Shown piece by piece: positions 1 through 8,606 of a stretch of DNA of 64,000 nt. Position numbers and translations under genes: made by a program. Source of the DNA: Pedobacter kyonggii (GTDB lineage: Bacteria > Bacteroidota > Bacteroidia > Sphingobacteriales > Sphingobacteriaceae); the NCBI RefSeq assembly GCF_004310665.1, contig NZ_SIXF01000021.1:1-64000 (forward strand). The letters run 5' to 3'. The notes under the pieces were generated by a model. It made no database searches, had not been told where the DNA came from, and saw only the letters and a program-made list of their open reading frames with translations. The number at the start of each line of letters is the position of its first letter. Positions within the stretch are counted from its first letter, which is position 1.

Positions 1-1
1 T

Positions 2-157
2 CTGTCTAATCTTATTCATGCTGAGCAGTTTGTTCGCCATATCTACAGGGGTAAGCTTGATGCTTACCAAACCTATATAATTGGCGGGTTAAACTATGCC
101 CAAATCAGTGATATGGTTAATTATAGTGGTGTAGTATGTGTCGGAATGGCAGAGTAA
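2..157 (+). CDS. 3' fragment of an unidentified ORF at the window edge
   Basis: A reading frame open from the window edge ends in TAA at 155-157 and gives 51 residues containing AEQFVRHIYRGK and IGGLNYAQISDM. I do not recognise the family. Its last residues are encoded by the first of five 21-bp repeats that look like an IS21-type element end, so the natural protein may have been extended or truncated by the element. It could be the tail of an IstB-like helper or of an interrupted host gene; the window does not decide this. Confidence 0.25.
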   Translation: MSNLIHAEQFVRHIYRGKLDAYQTYIIGGLNYAQISDMVNYSGVVCVGMAE

Positions 158-294
158 AATAATCCTGCAATGAACCAAAAGTGGTGCACTTTGCCTCGGA
201 ATATTTAATTACCTCAAACAAAAAATGGTGTACTTTGGCTCGGAATGACTGGTGTACTATGCCTCGGAATGGGTGGTGTAGTATGGGTCGGAAT
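127..294 (+). repeat. five 21-bp direct repeats, IS21-like terminal repeat array
   Basis: Copies lie at 127-147, 182-202, 226-246, 250-270 and 274-294. Each begins TGGTGTA (TGGTGCA in one) and ends TCGGAAT, with a variable middle. The last two are spaced exactly 24 bp apart. Multiple short terminal repeats that bind the IstA transposase are a hallmark of IS21-family elements, so this is probably the right end of such an element, its body lying left of the window. No complementary end is visible here. Confidence 0.65.
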
Positions 295-332
295 ATCCAA
301 AGCCGAAATGACGTTTAGATTCCGCTATGCTT

Positions 333-410
333 TCATTTCAACGGAATGGAAAAACCTTTAGGTCTGTAACTAATTTCGATTTCCGCTACCTGATAATTTA
401 CATTTTCCAT
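333..410 (-). pseudogene. possible N-terminal fragment of a RadC-like JAB-domain gene
   Basis: Reading leftward from an ATG at 410, a 25-codon frame gives MENVNYQVAEIEISYRPKG and then stops. The VAEI..SYRPK pattern resembles the N-terminus of the RadC-like JAB proteins common on mobile DNA of Bacteroidota. The rest of the gene is missing, and the IS21-like end lies about 40 bp further along. The call is from memory of the family and the match is very short. Confidence 0.28.
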
Positions 411-440
411 AATATTTTAATTTAAATATGGTGCATCCAC

Positions 441-551
441 AGGTTTCATGGCTGCCAAAGCTGAAGAAGCAACGGAATAAATAGAAAAGCGCACGAACGC
501 CATAGGAGGGTTTATGCCGGAATTTCTTTCCGCGTGCCGGCCATGAAACCT
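441..551. repeat. 12-bp perfect inverted repeat pair around an 87-bp gap
   Basis: AGGTTTCATGGC at 441-452 is matched exactly by its reverse complement at 540-551. The enclosed segment encodes nothing recognisable. It may be a small miniature element or the footprint of a lost insertion. It lies between the IS21-like end and the RHS gene, in a 300-690 stretch that otherwise holds only the possible RadC fragment. Confidence 0.35.
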
Positions 552-690
552 AAACTTGTGCCAGGATTAAATGAATATCCTTTTTTTACCCTCCTATCAA
601 TTGCAAATTCTCCCTCGCTTTCTCTCTGTGAGCATTGCGCGCCAATTTTAGCAGCCATTCCCTTGAGGTATCTGAATGGTTTTTATAAAC

Positions 691-3600
691 TTAATGTAGC
701 GGTGGTGCTTTCACCTCCTGAACAGGCTGTTGTTTCTGGGCACTCATTTTTCTTATTACTTCATATATAGTAAAAATTGCATCCCGGGCGTCACTACCTC
801 TATCCCAATGTCTGCCGTAGTCTTCATATCCAGCCCTAAAAAAAGGATCTGTAGCGATCTGCTGATCACATTTCCAGGCTACATACCCGGGTTCCATAAA
901 TTTTGTTATCGGATTGCCCGGAGGAGGAAGGGTAGATTCACAGTTAAACCATCTTGAAAAGCTACCGCTGGTCGCACCTGCGACAACATTTCCCCCGCTT
1001 GCATAGGCCGCTATGGCGCCAACACCTCCTGAAAACGCTATACGGGAGAATTTCTGGTCACGCTGATCAAAAATACTCTCGTTTAATGGTCCAAGTGCGT
1101 GAACGATCGAAGTCTCCAAAAACCCTTGTTTAAAGCTGCCACCGGACAGCTCTGAGCTGATTCCCCCAGCGCCACCGTGAGCCAGTGTCTTAGCCGCGAA
1201 AGAGACGTCTTTATCCAATCCCATCTCGCCAAATTTTGCAAAGCTCGAGCCGATAGAGCTGAACATCGCGGCGCTTGCAGCACCGTTGATAGCGCCGTTC
1301 ATCGAGGCGTTCATCACCTCTTTGAAACTGCCGCCCTGTACTGCGGTCATTCCACCGCTGACCCCTGCTCCAATGAGTGCACCTTTGCCCACCGCTGCCC
1401 AGAATGCGGCAGTGCCGGCACCGCAGGTGAAATAGGTTATTGTAGCTGCCGCGGCGATGATCACTACCTGCTTGCCGTATTTATCCAGAAAGCGGTCGCC
1501 TTCATTATATATATTTTGATGAAACTGTCCGAAAGTCCTGATTCCGTTTCCTGTTTCCCGGCCGATATTATTGATTACCCTACTGACTGCCCGCGTTTCT
1601 TTACTGAAATTCAGTGGTTTGCGTATTGACCAGAAACCTTCCGGATCCCATCGGTTTACAGGATCGTTCGTTACGTAACTATAGCGGTTGAAACTTTGGG
1701 CGGAGCTTGGGTCTTCGACAAACAGATCCGGAGAGAGGAATCGCCCCACCTCGGGATCATAATATCTTCCGCCAGCATTAATGAGTCCAAAAGCATCGAG
1801 ATGGCGGTGGCCTGTATAGCCCAGATCCTGTTCAACCGGGGATTGAGATATAACCCTACCATACCTATCATACCTGTCCAACTGTTTAACTGATCGCTCT
1901 CCGAATGGACTGTAACTGTAAATAGAGGTAATCTTGCCGCTTTGGTTGCTTTTTGCCGCAAGTGAGCCCTGATGATCAAGATGGAGGTAAACTATGCTCA
2001 CTTCACGTTTTCCCGCTGAATCAGTGATCTGCTGTATTGCTGTCATCTGGCCTCCGCTAGAGAGATAATGGAGCTGGGTAATTTTGTTGCCCTCTTCGAT
2101 AAGCTCAAAATCTGCGAAAGGCCTGGTGTTTCTACTGATAACCTTCCCTGCCTTCAACAAGGTACTGCTGATCTCATTCTGATTATGTCCATAGATAACC
2201 GCTAGTTTTAGCCCGTTCATTTCCAGCGCTTCGGGCTTATTGAAATAGGTATAGCCTATCTTCAGTCCTTTTTTAGCCTCATCGACCATATTACCGAAGC
2301 TATCATAACTGTACTCTCTTAATTTCTCGCCGTTATTATATAGATAGCGCAGGCGTTGGTTGGACTGGATATCGTATTGGTAAATGCCTGAGCCTGTTTT
2401 CGCTGAAATGTTACCATTATCGGCATAGCTTACTTCCATTTTATGTTCCGGGGTGGAAACAGCAGAAAGCCTGCTGAGCACATCATAGCTATAGGTTTCC
2501 ACCTTCCCTGTATTTGCATCGGTCTTGCTGTTGATCCGGTAAAGATCATCATAGCCATAACTTATTGCCAATAATGATTTTGTCGGATCGGTGGAATTAA
2601 AGGTACTGGAGCTTGCCAGTAGTTCGGTTTCTTCCTGGTAACGGTTTTCAATCTTCAGTCCGTTCCCCAGGGTACCTGAAAGTACCATGCCCGAAGCTGT
2701 TACCTCCTCCAGCTCCCAGATATTTTTCTCCACCTCCCCCGCGGCCTGACTGCTCAGTCTAGTCTGCACGTTGTTCCGGTACCCGTAGTTAACCACCAGT
2801 CCCGAAGGATAGCGTTTGGATGAAACCCGGGAAAGCGAATCATAGGTAAAGGTACTGACAAACACGCGGCTGCCAATTCCCTGGTGCTGGGCGATCGGCC
2901 TTCCCAACCGGTCATAGCGGTACGCGGTAAAATCTCCTGAGGATTGGGCAATACTGTCAACCTTTCCTTTCACAGCACGGTCGTAAAACCACGTTGTGGT
3001 ACCTGCAGGCGTATATTTTTTGGTTATCCTTCCGGCTGCATCATATTCAATCCTAATTTCTCTGGTACCATTGGTGGTTTCCTTGATGAGTCTATCAAAT
3101 TCATCATAGGCATAATTGAGCGTTCCCAGATTGGGATCTTTGACCGATGTCTTTCTTCCCAATACATCGTAACTGATCTCAATGGTGCCACCAGAAGTCT
3201 TGAGTGATGTCAGATTACCCCAAAGATCGTATGCATAGCTCACGGTGCTGCCGCTGTAATCACTCACCCGCGCTACCTGGCCTTTGGCATCATAAGTTGT
3301 TTTCTTTATCTGTCCGGCCGTATTGGTCTCCAGCTTGTTCATTCCCTGGTAGCTTATGCTGGAGATTTTTCCGTCGGGATTTTTCACCGAGATCAGTCGA
3401 CCGAAGGCATCATTTTGAAAAACAGTTTTACCTGGCTCTGTAGGTTCGGGGCCCTGTTCATCCAATTCGAGATCTCCATCCTCATCTATCCTGAAATTTA
3501 AAAATACTGGTTTGCTGACCTGTAAAGTCCGTTTGCGATCTGAATGTGCGCGGTACTGAAGGGATTTTCTAAAAAGCGACTTATCTGCATTCTGTGGACC

Positions 3601-6600
3601 TATGCTGGGAAAAAGTGACGCGATTTCCCTACCGTTTCGGTCAATAATGCGCTTCACCAGCTCTGCACCAGGCTGTTTCTCCAGGACAGCATAAGCGAAG
3701 CGATCTTTATCGGCTTGAGAAGCAAGCCTATAGCTATATTCCATTACTCTTCCATCGGGATAGATTTCTTTGGTGAGGTTTCCGGCCAGGTCGTATTGAT
3801 ACTCCATTTTAAATCCGTTCGGATCAGTTTCCGACAGCATTCTTCCATTATCTACATTTCTGACATATGTTGTAGTAAAGCCAATCGGATTGGTATATGA
3901 TGCGATAAAACGCTTATCATCTGTGTACTCATAGCTTTCAGAAAGAATTTTCACCGGATTGTTATAGCTTTTTTTGCCAATGATATTCCCTACCTCATCA
4001 TAGATAAGCTCGGTGAAGTGCCTGTATTGTGGATCTGTCCTCTGCCTCACTATTTTCACCAGTGTCCCGTTGGCGTTGTAGATATAATGGAAGGTGCGGC
4101 CCTTAGTCGCCATAGCCTTTACCGGATGGTAGACATAGGTACTGTCGCTAAGCGGAACCCCGAAAAGATAAACTGCACCTACACTTAAGTCAGCATTAAA
4201 ATTCCGAAATTTTCTGTCCGCACAGATCACCGTGCCATCAGAGAGCACTGTTTCAGTTTTTGTATTGTTGGAATGGGTATCGTAACTATTTTTGATCAGT
4301 GTATTGGAGGACAGTGTTCCATCGGTCTCATATTTGATGATCCGGGAGCTCAACAGCAGGGGCCTATAGCTCAGCCCCGAGGAGCTGAAATCCTTGACCG
4401 CGTGAAGAACCGAGCTGGCAATATCCTGCTGACTGGAACTGTTTGCACTATCAATTCTGAGCAGTGAGGCATCCATTTTCTGCGAAAATCCTGACATCAG
4501 CGAGATCGCCTTGTCATTGTTCCGGCTGAAATTTTTCCCGAAACTCTTTTGAAGGCCCGCAGAAATCAGATTTTTGGAAGTCTGGGACAGGCTTAGGTTC
4601 TGATAGTCATTCCCTTTATGATAAAGCATAAAGTCCCAATTGTTTTCCTGAACAAAAAACAATTTTCCATCCGACTTTTTTTCCTGTCTGCTGATTTTGC
4701 CCGTCAGGGGGAAATCATATCTATAAGTAGTTAAAGTGACGATTTTTGCAGTGGAATTATTTTGTATTACTTTCCTGAATCCAGCCAGTCCTCTGCCCCT
4801 TCTTTCCTCTATGAGGTCTTCATAGGAATACTCCGTAAAGATTTCGGATTTGTCAGATGCCGAACTGGTGGTCAGAAATTTAACAACTGGAAAACCACCT
4901 CTAAAAAGCTTATAGCCTGCCTTTAGCGTAGCCTCATAGTTGGCTTTGTAGGTCTCGTATTCGTTCAGTCCGGAATAGGTAACTCTTACAAGGTTTCCGA
5001 ATCCGTCGATAACCTCCCTGAGTTTGTGTTCATGCCCGATTCCGCTTGTATACTTGATTTCACGTTTAGCGCGGACAACCAGGTCCGGGCTTCCGTTCCA
5101 GTCCACATCCTCAAAGCTGATCGATTCGAGGCTGGTAAACAGGTTAATTCCTTTGGGCAGGTTCAGTTGGGTTTTAGAAAGTACAAAAGTGAGCTCTCCA
5201 GGGTCTGGAACCACGATATCGTAGACCTCGGTTTTACCGTTCGGCCAGCTCAAAAGGTACTGCATCCCCTCGGCTGAAGTATAGTTTCCAAAAGAATATT
5301 TAACACCGGGAGGATTGGCAAAGGGTTTGTTTATAGTGGTCGGTACAAAGCCGTTCCCGGTAAACAGAAAGATCCGGATATCTATGCTATAAGGATTTGA
5401 AGAAGGTATTATCAAGTCTGAAAGTCCATCACCGTTAATGTCCATAAACCGCATAAAGGTCCAGTCAGCCGTAGTTAGGCCAGCCGGAAATAAAAACTCT
5501 TTTGTGTCTATTTCCCCATTTCTAAGCTTGAGTATCCCTCCTTTCATTTGACCATCAGCAATTAATGATATCAGGATCTGGGTCTTTCCCGAACCGGTGA
5601 AATCACCTAAAAATTGTTTTGTCAGGAGCGTTGGATTTCCAAATGACATATTAGCACTTTGAAAAAGCTCATTTTTCTCGTTCAAACTGTAAACGCTGTA
5701 GCTGTTTGCGAAGCTTTTACAAAAGAGTTCCTGCCGGCCGTCCCCATCCAGGTCTACCGCTGTTCTTTCGAAAACGCCATACATCGGAAGGTTCGACGGA
5801 TACCTTGAAAATGAGATCTTTTCTGCTGTGCTTTTATTTAAAAATACAAAATTTGGCGTAACCAGGTCGGCAAGCTGATCACCATTTAGATCAAGGAAAT
5901 TTATTCCACTAATAGTCGTATAACCTACAGCTATAGGAAGGTTGATGATTGCCGGAACGTATTTGCCGGCTTGCTTTATAAAAACGTTCAGTGATAATGA
6001 GTCTTTTCCCGGTATTTTTGTATTTGTCAGACTGACATATTCATCATCCTGATCGCCATTAAGATCACGGATAAAGTTATAATTTGCCATAGGGGCAGGG
6101 AGATCGGCACTATCAACTGCATTATATTCTATCCGGGATTGTTTATACCATTCGATGGTCGTTTTTGGAATCGCCGAGTCGTCATCTTTATCCGCAGATT
6201 CCCGGATTTCGATGAGCTGTTTTCCCGTGGGAGTATCGTACTTAAAATCATAATATTTATGCGATCTGCCATTTGTTTCCATCTGGATCGAAGAGAGAAT
6301 GTCATTGTTTTTGAATACCGATCCAGCCAGATATCCGATATTGAATTTGCGTGATGGGTCAGTGGTATAATTGAAAAGAATCTTGTTCTTTGCCCCTGGG
6401 CCAATTTTAGCATTACCAGCGTAGCTAATGGATTCGATCCGGATATGGTGATCAGGCTGTGCGCTGTATTCGAACAGGATAAAATTCCCAAACCTATCCA
6501 CTATACGGGTAAGGTTCCATTCCAAAATTTCTTTACGTGATTGAGAAACTGAAATCTCATTTCTGGATTCCGCAGTTTCACCATAATAATAATTCAGTCC

Positions 6601-7095
6601 ATTGGGGTGTTTTACAATGAAATAATTTGGAGAAGAACTACTGTTTGGTATCGCGCCAATAGCCCTGATAAAAGCAAAACCCTCATTTTCTGTTCGGTAG
6701 ACAGAATTAGCTGACCCGTTGTTCTTTTCAATACAGGTGAGGTATTGACCATCCAACAAGAAAACATCCTTTTCCGTGAAATTTATGCCATCAACAAAAC
6801 CGTTCTGTGCAAAATTGTTACCTGATCTCACAATTTTGGATAGACCGCTGATATTCCATCCATAACCCATTTCAGATATGCCTGCCCTTGAATCGTAAAC
6901 TACACTTAGATTGGGGACCAGGCCGTTTATTCCCGGTGGAACCGTTAAGGGCACCACATGGTTGTATCCGCCAGTCTGGTTTACCTCATAGGTATCGTCA
7001 ATAACCCCCACTAGCTTATTTGCCTGCTGTGCAAAGACAGATAGAGCACAAACACCAAGAATGATGGTGAAACAGATTCGGAGCGATTTTTTCAT
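691..7095 (-). CDS. SpvB / FG-GAP / RHS-repeat secreted polymorphic-toxin-like protein
   Basis: A 2134-aa exported protein. Residues 1-22 form a signal peptide (MKKSLRICFTIILGVCALSV then FAQ). An SpvB-like N-terminal region follows, with VPPGINGLVPNLSVVYDS and SEMGYGWNISGL. FG-GAP/VCBS-type repeats start near residue 343 (RDLNGDQDDE, DLDGDGRQE, DINGDGLSD). Many RHS/YD repeats such as YDAAGRITKKY follow. The RHS-associated core ends near residue 1821 (GRYYDPEVGRFLSPD, then NDPVNRWDPEGF). The last ~313 residues are a unique tail with a Gly/Ala-rich hydrophobic stretch and a basic/acidic end. In this family the RHS shell encloses a C-terminal effector. The tail matches no toxin I can name, and no immunity-type gene lies downstream. 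Insertion-sequence debris flanks both sides. Family assignment is firm; toxin activity is inferred. Confidence 0.9.
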   Translation of the reverse strand: MKKSLRICFTIILGVCALSVFAQQANKLVGVIDDTYEVNQTGGYNHVVPLTVPPGINGLVPNLSVVYDSRAGISEMGYGWNISGLSKIVRSGNNFAQNGFVDGINFTEKDVFLLDGQYLTCIEKNNGSANSVYRTENEGFAFIRAIGAIPNSSSSPNYFIVKHPNGLNYYYGETAESRNEISVSQSRKEILEWNLTRIVDRFGNFILFEYSAQPDHHIRIESISYAGNAKIGPGAKNKILFNYTTDPSRKFNIGYLAGSVFKNNDILSSIQMETNGRSHKYYDFKYDTPTGKQLIEIRESADKDDDSAIPKTTIEWYKQSRIEYNAVDSADLPAPMANYNFIRDLNGDQDDEYVSLTNTKIPGKDSLSLNVFIKQAGKYVPAIINLPIAVGYTTISGINFLDLNGDQLADLVTPNFVFLNKSTAEKISFSRYPSNLPMYGVFERTAVDLDGDGRQELFCKSFANSYSVYSLNEKNELFQSANMSFGNPTLLTKQFLGDFTGSGKTQILISLIADGQMKGGILKLRNGEIDTKEFLFPAGLTTADWTFMRFMDINGDGLSDLIIPSSNPYSIDIRIFLFTGNGFVPTTINKPFANPPGVKYSFGNYTSAEGMQYLLSWPNGKTEVYDIVVPDPGELTFVLSKTQLNLPKGINLFTSLESISFEDVDWNGSPDLVVRAKREIKYTSGIGHEHKLREVIDGFGNLVRVTYSGLNEYETYKANYEATLKAGYKLFRGGFPVVKFLTTSSASDKSEIFTEYSYEDLIEERRGRGLAGFRKVIQNNSTAKIVTLTTYRYDFPLTGKISRQEKKSDGKLFFVQENNWDFMLYHKGNDYQNLSLSQTSKNLISAGLQKSFGKNFSRNNDKAISLMSGFSQKMDASLLRIDSANSSSQQDIASSVLHAVKDFSSSGLSYRPLLLSSRIIKYETDGTLSSNTLIKNSYDTHSNNTKTETVLSDGTVICADRKFRNFNADLSVGAVYLFGVPLSDSTYVYHPVKAMATKGRTFHYIYNANGTLVKIVRQRTDPQYRHFTELIYDEVGNIIGKKSYNNPVKILSESYEYTDDKRFIASYTNPIGFTTTYVRNVDNGRMLSETDPNGFKMEYQYDLAGNLTKEIYPDGRVMEYSYRLASQADKDRFAYAVLEKQPGAELVKRIIDRNGREIASLFPSIGPQNADKSLFRKSLQYRAHSDRKRTLQVSKPVFLNFRIDEDGDLELDEQGPEPTEPGKTVFQNDAFGRLISVKNPDGKISSISYQGMNKLETNTAGQIKKTTYDAKGQVARVSDYSGSTVSYAYDLWGNLTSLKTSGGTIEISYDVLGRKTSVKDPNLGTLNYAYDEFDRLIKETTNGTREIRIEYDAAGRITKKYTPAGTTTWFYDRAVKGKVDSIAQSSGDFTAYRYDRLGRPIAQHQGIGSRVFVSTFTYDSLSRVSSKRYPSGLVVNYGYRNNVQTRLSSQAAGEVEKNIWELEEVTASGMVLSGTLGNGLKIENRYQEETELLASSSTFNSTDPTKSLLAISYGYDDLYRINSKTDANTGKVETYSYDVLSRLSAVSTPEHKMEVSYADNGNISAKTGSGIYQYDIQSNQRLRYLYNNGEKLREYSYDSFGNMVDEAKKGLKIGYTYFNKPEALEMNGLKLAVIYGHNQNEISSTLLKAGKVISRNTRPFADFELIEEGNKITQLHYLSSGGQMTAIQQITDSAGKREVSIVYLHLDHQGSLAAKSNQSGKITSIYSYSPFGERSVKQLDRYDRYGRVISQSPVEQDLGYTGHRHLDAFGLINAGGRYYDPEVGRFLSPDLFVEDPSSAQSFNRYSYVTNDPVNRWDPEGFWSIRKPLNFSKETRAVSRVINNIGRETGNGIRTFGQFHQNIYNEGDRFLDKYGKQVVIIAAAATITYFTCGAGTAAFWAAVGKGALIGAGVSGGMTAVQGGSFKEVMNASMNGAINGAASAAMFSSIGSSFAKFGEMGLDKDVSFAAKTLAHGGAGGISSELSGGSFKQGFLETSIVHALGPLNESIFDQRDQKFSRIAFSGGVGAIAAYASGGNVVAGATSGSFSRWFNCESTLPPPGNPITKFMEPGYVAWKCDQQIATDPFFRAGYEDYGRHWDRGSDARDAIFTIYEVIRKMSAQKQQPVQEVKAPPLH

Positions 7096-7314
7096 TGAAA
7101 GAGCTGTTTGGTTTGAGCACCTTAAATTTACTAAAAATCTGCTGGATAAAAATACCCGTTACTAGGTATTTATCCATATCATAACGGAGGGCTTAAACCG
7201 CATATCTGGCTACAGCAGTGTCGCTTACATGAACTTGGATTATTGGTCTGAGCTGGATTGGTAAGAATTTTCAACCTGTCTGATTTCCATAATCGGTTTT
7301 TTATATCCTTAAAC

Positions 7315-7491
7315 ATGAAAAAATACTTAACGCCTCTCCTTTTATGCCTCGTGTTTTCTTTCAGCTGTAAAAAGCAGCCCCAGAGTGAACCACCCCCCTC
7401 AGGTGACAAGATCAGCTATAATAAAATAATGATATATAAAACTGATTATCAGGAAGAACAGTTGCCCCATAGATTACCGAATTATAACTAA
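7315..7491 (+). CDS. small lipoprotein-like ORF, possibly a truncated remnant
   Basis: A 58-aa frame starting at ATG 7315 has a clear lipoprotein signal (MKKYLTPLLLCLVFSFSC, then KKQ). It ends in a short polar tail whose stop codon overlaps the stop of the convergent barrel fragment. An upstream in-frame start at 7258 would add 19 residues that spoil the signal peptide. The tail shows no domain. It may be the 5' end of a lipoprotein gene whose remainder was lost in the rearrangement that truncated the neighbouring barrel gene. Confidence 0.35.
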   Translation: MKKYLTPLLLCLVFSFSCKKQPQSEPPPSGDKISYNKIMIYKTDYQEEQLPHRLPNYN

Positions 7492-8010
7492 TACCGAAAA
7501 TTAAGGGAGAAATACGGATACCATCCTTCTTTAGAGTAAGCTCCGATCAAACGCAAAACCGTAAGTGATGCCGGTGCAAAATAAAGTCCACCACCTACAC
7601 CATGGTGCCACAATTCTGAATTTTCAGCTCTTTTCCAAACCCGGCCAACATCATACAGGCCCATCATACCCAGCTGACCAGGCAAAACATAATTGACGAA
7701 GTCACCCAGCTTAAGCCTAAGCTCCAAATTATTATAAACACTCTGCTCACCGGCAAACCTGAGCTGCCTGTACCCTAATAAATTGCCCTGGCCTCCCAGA
7801 AACTGGGATTGATAAAAAGCAGGCCTGCCAACTGTCACCCCACCGCCAAGTCTCTCAGCAACAATAAGGTTGCCTTTAGCATCCAGTTTGCTGTAAATTG
7901 CCAGACCGGAATTGATCTGTCCAATGGAATTCGAGTAGCCGTTCAGCCCCACAAGGCCTTTCAGTGTTAGATCAAACAATATCCCCTTTACTGTATATTT
8001 CGGAGAAACT
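7488..8010 (-). pseudogene. outer-membrane beta-barrel (BamA/surface-antigen type), C-terminal fragment
   Basis: About 170 residues of a barrel C-terminus: alternating hydrophobic strands, GGQGNLLGYRQLRFAGEQ, ELRLKLGDF, GLYDVGRVW, GGGLYFAPA, and a terminal strand YFSLNFRY ending in an aromatic as outer-membrane proteins do. This resembles the surface-antigen barrel attached to phosphoesterase or BamA-like proteins. The reading stays barrel-like upstream (SPKYTVKGILFDLTLKG) up to about 8005, exactly where the ISL3-type inverted repeat begins, so the gene was cut there. The missing N-terminal part is not found on the far side of the element, implying a deletion as well. Confidence 0.6.
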
Positions 8011-8031
8011 GGTTCTCCGTCACTTTTGGTG
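8011..8031 (+). repeat. left terminal inverted repeat of the ISL3-type element
   Basis: Begins GGTTCTCCG and ends TTTTGGTG. Its reverse complement occurs at 10212-10232 with two mismatches. It immediately follows the last barrel-like codon of the truncated outer-membrane gene and precedes the transposase stop codon at 8034. Confidence 0.7.
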
Positions 8032-8033
8032 AA

Positions 8034-8606
8034 TTATGCTGATTTTGCAAGTACCATTTTCCTTAGCAACTGAAACCCTGCCTTGCCGTACATCTTTCTT
8101 TTAATTGTTTTAATACGATTGACCTGCCCTTCAACCTGCCCATTACTTATATTGGTTATCACTGCATTATTTACTGCATCATAGTCTTTTAAAATGTTTT
8201 TCGCAAAATTGTTCAAACCACAGTCAGATTCAAACACCTCTTCAATCCAGGTTTTCAGCGTGCCATCCTTTTTAGTCTTAAATAGGTTTTTAAAGCCTTT
8301 AACTAACTTTTCCATTTTCTTCATTTGTGGGTATTTTTCAAATAGAAGCTTTAGAAAATCTTTGTCATCAGCTCTTTTTAGTTCCCAGGGCTCCATGTAT
8401 AGCATAAGTGATAATCTGGTGGGAGACCAGGTTTTTACCAGTATTGGGCCTGTGGATTTCGGTCTAAGAGCTGGTTGCGTATTCTTAAGCTCATTCATTT
8501 TATTGCAAAACTGGGTGTACTTCCCGTTAAAACCCATCTCAACAATCGTTTTATGCAATTCCCGGTAAGTTTTTACTCTATTTTCTTCCTGCATCAAAAA
8601 AACCAA
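8034..8606 (-). CDS. ISL3 transposase, C-terminal part (second frame)
   Basis: The downstream piece of the transposase, up to 190 residues if counted from a TTG at 8606. It carries the end of the DDE domain: the acidic residue in SNGQVEGQVNRIKTIKR is the expected catalytic Glu, followed by the typical KMYGKAGFQLLRK ending. It has no convincing start of its own and overlaps the upstream frame by 29 bp across a run of seven T on the coding strand. One T fewer would join both parts into a protein of about 550 aa, the normal ISL3 size. It is either made by slippage, inactivated by an indel, or split by a sequencing error. Confidence 0.75.
   Translation of the reverse strand: MVFLMQEENRVKTYRELHKTIVEMGFNGKYTQFCNKMNELKNTQPALRPKSTGPILVKTWSPTRLSLMLYMEPWELKRADDKDFLKLLFEKYPQMKKMEKLVKGFKNLFKTKKDGTLKTWIEEVFESDCGLNNFAKNILKDYDAVNNAVITNISNGQVEGQVNRIKTIKRKMYGKAGFQLLRKMVLAKSA

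Noticed and set aside
127-294. CRISPR-like array
   Set aside because: Only five imperfect 21-bp units with irregular spacing and 3-bp gaps between some; fits IS21 terminal repeats, no cas genes.
534-770. 78-codon plus-strand frame overlapping the RHS 3' end
   Set aside because: Overlaps the RHS stop region, no domain, no ribosome-binding signal; likely chance.
1177-1629. 150-codon plus-strand frame inside the RHS gene
   Set aside because: Antisense shadow of the strongly coding RHS tail; Cys/His-rich random-looking protein with no start signal.
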